Source: Planctomycetia bacterium | GTDB taxonomy: Bacteria; Planctomycetota; Planctomycetia; Gemmatales; Gemmataceae | NCBI GenBank assembly: GCA_025356615.1 | Contig: JANXSH010000353.1 | Span: forward strand, 1 to 7,525 | DNA length: 7,525 nt | Direction: 5' to 3' | Shown here: piece by piece, positions 4,571-7,525 of the stretch | How the letters are laid out: each line of letters begins with the position of its first letter | Position numbering within the stretch: the first letter of the stretch is position 1 | The notes under the pieces: generated by a model | Databases searched by the model: none | What the model saw: only the letters and a program-made list of their open reading frames with translations | What the model was told of the DNA's origin: nothing | Translations under genes and position numbers: made by a program

Positions 4571-7438
4571 ATGACCACCCCGTTCCACTCCATGTACCTG
4601 GCGTACGAACTGACGAAGCGGCTCCCCGCCGAGCGGGCCGAGAAGCTGTCGCAGTCGCTCGCCAACGCCACCGTCGATCTGAACCCGCATCAGGTCGAGG
4701 CGGCCCTGTTCGCTTTCCGGTCGCCGCTCTCGCGCGGGGCCATCCTGGCGGACGAGGTGGGGCTGGGGAAGACGATCGAGGCCGGCCTGATCGTGAGCCA
4801 GCTGTGGGCCGAGCGGAAGCGGCGGATCCTCTGCGTCGTCCCGGCGTCCCTCCGCAAGCAGTGGAGCCAGGAACTCGCCGAGAAGTTCTACATCGACTCT
4901 GTCATCCTCGAAACGAAGGCGTACAACCAGGCGAAGAAGCAGGGCATCCCGAACCCATTCCTCGTGCCCGATAAGATCGTCATCGTCTCCTACCAGTTCG
5001 CGAGTGCCAAGATCGCGGAGGTGAAGGACGCGAACTGGGACCTGGTCGTGCTGGACGAGGCCCACCGCCTCCGCAATGTCTACAAGAAGACGAACAAGAT
5101 CGCACGCAATCTCCGCGACGCCATCGGCTCGCGTCCGAAGGTGCTACTCACCGCCACCCCGCTCCAGAACTCGCTCCTCGAGTTGTACGGGCTGGTCAGC
5201 TTCGTCGATGACAAGATCTTCGGCAGCGAGGAGTCGTTCCGCGACCAGTTCTGCAAGCGAACCGACGGCGTCGGCCCGTTCGCCCAACTCAAGGCCCGCC
5301 TCGCGCCGGTCTGCCACCGCACGCTCCGCCGCCAGGTGACCGAGTACATCCGCTACCCCCGCCGTGTCTCGCTCACCCAGGACTTCACCCCGACCGACGA
5401 GGAGCAGCGGCTGTACCAGCAGGTGTCGGACTACCTGCAGAAGCCCGACCTACACGCCCTGCCTAACAGCCAGCGGCAGCTCATCACCCTGGTACTCCGC
5501 AAGATCCTGGCCTCGTCCTCGTTCGCGATCGGCGACACCCTCGGCACGATGATCGGTCGGCTCCAGGCGATGCAGTCGGCCGCCGCGACGGCCCCCGCCC
5601 AGCGGGTGGCCGACGTGGTCGGCGAGGACGTGGCCGACACCACCGACGAAATGGAGGAGGAATGGGAGGAGGACGCGGCGGCTCCTCCGCCGCCACCGAA
5701 GCAGACCATCGCCGGGGAGATCGCCGAACTCGTGGGGTACCGCGCACTCGCGGAATCGATCCAGACGAACGCCAAGGGCGACGCCCTGCTCACCGCCCTG
5801 ACGAAGGGCTTCGCCAAGGCCGAGGAACTCGGCGCGCCCCAGAAGGCCCTCGTGTTCACCGAGTCCCGTCGGACCCAGCTCTACCTGCTCAAACTACTCG
5901 AGACGAACGGCTACGAAGGCCGCATCGTCCTTTTTAACGGCACCAACGCGGACCCCGCCTCGAAGGCCATCTACAAGGACTGGCTCAAACGCCACGCCGG
6001 CCAGGAGTCGATCAGCGCCTCGCCGTCGGCGGACATGCGGTCGGCCCTGGTCGAGCGGTTCCGCGAGGGGGCCAGCGTGATGATCGCGACGGAGTCCGCG
6101 GCGGAGGGGGTGAACCTCCAGTTCTGCAACCTCGTGGTGAATTACGACCTCCCGTGGAACCCCCAGCGGATCGAGCAGCGTATCGGCAGGTGTCATCGCT
6201 ACGGGCAGAAGCACGACGTGGTCGTGATCAATTTCCTCAACCGTGCGAACCAGGCGGACGAGCGGGTCTTCGAACTGCTCGACGCGAAGCTCAAGCTGTT
6301 CGACGGCGTGTTCGGGGCGTCCGACGAGGTACTCGGGGCGCTGGAGTCTGGGATCGACTTCGAGAAGCGCATCCACGCGATCTACCAGAGCTGCCGCTCT
6401 CCGGAGGACATTAACGCGGCCTTCGACCAGTTGCAGCAGGAGTTGGAGACGGAGATCACCGCGGCCCTCACGGACGCGAGGTCGAAGCTCCTAGAGAACT
6501 TCGACGACGACGTCCGGCGACGCCTCAACATGCGGAAGGACGAGACCGAGACGCAACTCACCCGCTACGGCGAGTGGCTCTGGCACCTGACGAAGATCGA
6601 GCTGGGCGAGGCGGCGACCTTCGACACGCGGGCGCACGGCTTCCGGCTGACATCCAAGCTCCCTGGCCTGCCCACCGTCCCGGCCGGGTCGTACCGCCTG
6701 CACACGGAGCACGTCGCCGAGGGCGAAATCCACTACCGCGCCGGGCATCCCCTGGCCGCGGCCCTGGTAGAGCGGGCCAAGAACCGGCGGTTGCCGCCGT
6801 CGGAGCTGGAGTTCCGCTACGACCGCTACGAGGGCAAGCTGAGCCTGATCGAGCGGCTCCGGGGCCGGTCCGGGTGGATGCGCCTGGTGAACGTCGCTGT
6901 GACGGCACTGGAGACCGAGGAAACACTGGCCTTCTGCGGCTTCGCCGACGACGGCGAGCCGCTGGACCGCGACACGTGCGAGAAACTCATGTGCGTGCCG
7001 GGGGCGGTGGGTTCGCCGGTCGACGTGCCAGCCGGCATCGACGAGGCCATGCGGCGCCAGCTTGGCGGGGCGCGTGCGGAGGCCGTCAGCGCCGCGATGA
7101 ACCGGAACCAGCGGTACTACGAGGCGGAGATGGAGAAGCTGGAGGAGTGGGCCGAGGACTTGAAGAAGGGCTTGGCGCGGGAGATCGACGACATGGAAGC
7201 GGAGATCCGGGAGGCGAAGAAGCAGGCCCGCCTCGCGCCGGACCTCGCGGCCAAGATCGTGCTGCAAAAGCAGGCCGGCGAGCTCGAACGGCAGCGGAAC
7301 GCGAAGCGGAGGAACCTCTTCGAAGAGCAGGACCGGATCGCCGCCAAGAAGGACGCGCTTCTCGACGACATCGCCGGCAAGCTCACCCAGCAGGTGGCGG
7401 AGACCGAGGTCTTCACTATCCGCTGGAAGGTCATCTAA
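4571..7438 (+). CDS. SNF2-family (HepA/RapA-like) helicase or translocase, defence-type
   Basis: The protein has 955 residues and carries all main SF2/SNF2 motifs in order. Motif I is ILADEVGLGKTIEAG with K67 and T68; motif II is the DEAH box D162-H165; motif III is LLTATPLQN (192-200). KALVFTESRR (425-434), TESAAEGVNL (507-516) and IEQRIGRCHRYGQ (534-546) form the second RecA-like lobe. An acidic and proline-rich insert (about 355-378, with EEEWEED and PPPPPK) separates the lobes. After about 560 comes a long extension ending in a highly charged helical, probably coiled-coil tract (about 843-942). It should be an ATP-driven double-stranded DNA translocase rather than a strand-separating helicase. 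Genes of this type accompany DNA methyltransferases in type III-like cassettes and in class 1 DISARM (DrmD). ATG 4571 gives the usual MTTPFHSMYLAYEL opening; a GTG at 4442 would add 43 unconvincing residues. The gene ends in tandem in-frame stops TAA TAG. Confidence 0.9.
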   Translation: MTTPFHSMYLAYELTKRLPAERAEKLSQSLANATVDLNPHQVEAALFAFRSPLSRGAILADEVGLGKTIEAGLIVSQLWAERKRRILCVVPASLRKQWSQELAEKFYIDSVILETKAYNQAKKQGIPNPFLVPDKIVIVSYQFASAKIAEVKDANWDLVVLDEAHRLRNVYKKTNKIARNLRDAIGSRPKVLLTATPLQNSLLELYGLVSFVDDKIFGSEESFRDQFCKRTDGVGPFAQLKARLAPVCHRTLRRQVTEYIRYPRRVSLTQDFTPTDEEQRLYQQVSDYLQKPDLHALPNSQRQLITLVLRKILASSSFAIGDTLGTMIGRLQAMQSAAATAPAQRVADVVGEDVADTTDEMEEEWEEDAAAPPPPPKQTIAGEIAELVGYRALAESIQTNAKGDALLTALTKGFAKAEELGAPQKALVFTESRRTQLYLLKLLETNGYEGRIVLFNGTNADPASKAIYKDWLKRHAGQESISASPSADMRSALVERFREGASVMIATESAAEGVNLQFCNLVVNYDLPWNPQRIEQRIGRCHRYGQKHDVVVINFLNRANQADERVFELLDAKLKLFDGVFGASDEVLGALESGIDFEKRIHAIYQSCRSPEDINAAFDQLQQELETEITAALTDARSKLLENFDDDVRRRLNMRKDETETQLTRYGEWLWHLTKIELGEAATFDTRAHGFRLTSKLPGLPTVPAGSYRLHTEHVAEGEIHYRAGHPLAAALVERAKNRRLPPSELEFRYDRYEGKLSLIERLRGRSGWMRLVNVAVTALETEETLAFCGFADDGEPLDRDTCEKLMCVPGAVGSPVDVPAGIDEAMRRQLGGARAEAVSAAMNRNQRYYEAEMEKLEEWAEDLKKGLAREIDDMEAEIREAKKQARLAPDLAAKIVLQKQAGELERQRNAKRRNLFEEQDRIAAKKDALLDDIAGKLTQQVAETEVFTIRWKVI

Positions 7439-7485
7439 TAGGCGTATCCCGACCAGCTTTCACTGGGTAGACTGCAAAACGAACC
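7439..7485. other. short spacer between helicase and methyltransferase genes
   Basis: The spacer is 47 bases, beginning with a second in-frame stop (TAG, 7439-7441). There is no terminator hairpin and no clear promoter, so the helicase and the next gene are probably co-transcribed. No strong Shine-Dalgarno site precedes the ATG at 7486; the upstream sequence is A-rich (GCAAAACGAACC). Confidence 0.5.
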
Positions 7486-7525
7486 ATGGCCAAGCAGAAA
7501 CTCGAACTCACCTGGATCGGCAAGG
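7486..7525 (+). CDS. start of a probable site-specific DNA methyltransferase, partial
   Basis: Only 13 complete codons are present, reading MAKQKLELTWIGK. This opening is very like the N-terminus of adenine-specific DNA methyltransferases of the type III Mod kind (COG2189), which often begin with an 'LELTWIGK' phrase followed by a Pro-rich 'RP.LEPR.L' segment. The catalytic DPPY and FxGxG motifs would lie beyond the window, so the assignment rests on the opening residues and on the helicase neighbour, which commonly precedes such genes. A class 1 DISARM methylase is the main alternative. The gene is cut by the window edge, not degraded. Confidence 0.55.
   Translation, partial: MAKQKLELTWIGK

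Noticed and set aside
4370..5065. Long antisense open frames, including this one and one at 6491-7267
   Set aside because: They mirror strongly coding plus-strand genes with intact motifs; the translations are low-complexity Leu/Arg/Gly-rich shadows.
1..7525. CRISPR arrays, tRNA or rRNA genes, transposase genes and terminal inverted repeats
   Set aside because: No regularly spaced repeats, no tRNA-like cloverleaf sequence and no transposase or integrase motifs were seen on reading both strands.

Overview
This is a GC-rich stretch of bacterial accessory DNA that reads as part of a defence island. Codon use is strongly G/C-ending in the long genes. The protein content (a DUF6166-type protein, a HepA-like SNF2 helicase, an RsAgo-like Argonaute) would fit a planctomycete such as a member of Gemmataceae, but that is an impression from protein style; no marker gene is present, and a GC-rich proteobacterium is not excluded.

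Layout, left to right. Positions 1-168 (minus strand) are the 5' end of an unrecognised gene that runs off the window. A 188-base divergent spacer follows, holding two adjacent dyad-symmetric elements. Positions 357-671 (+) encode a small DUF6166-like protein. A spacer of about 210 bases precedes the central pair of genes: a 768-residue Argonaute (885-3191) and a 412-residue protein with a C-terminal PD-(D/E)XK nuclease domain (3188-4426). These two overlap by four bases (GTGA) and are almost certainly one translationally coupled unit. After a 144-base spacer with a good promoter candidate and a short inverted repeat comes a 955-residue SNF2-family helicase (4571-7438). It is followed 47 bases downstream by the first 13 codons of what looks like a DNA methyltransferase (7486 onward).

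The core of interest is the Argonaute-nuclease pair. The Argonaute resembles Rhodobacter sphaeroides RsAgo along its full length (long-B class). It keeps the guide 5'-phosphate pocket residues of the MID domain and the C-terminal end motif, but it has lost the PIWI slicer residues. It should therefore bind a guide and recognise a target without cutting it. The adjacent nuclease keeps a complete D...ExK active site and is the probable effector, triggered when the Argonaute finds invading DNA; this matches the logic proposed for catalytically inactive long-B Argonautes with associated nucleases. The SNF2 helicase and methyltransferase look like the start of a second, modification-based defence module (type III-like or DISARM-like), so two defence systems probably sit side by side. 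Whether they cooperate cannot be told from this window.
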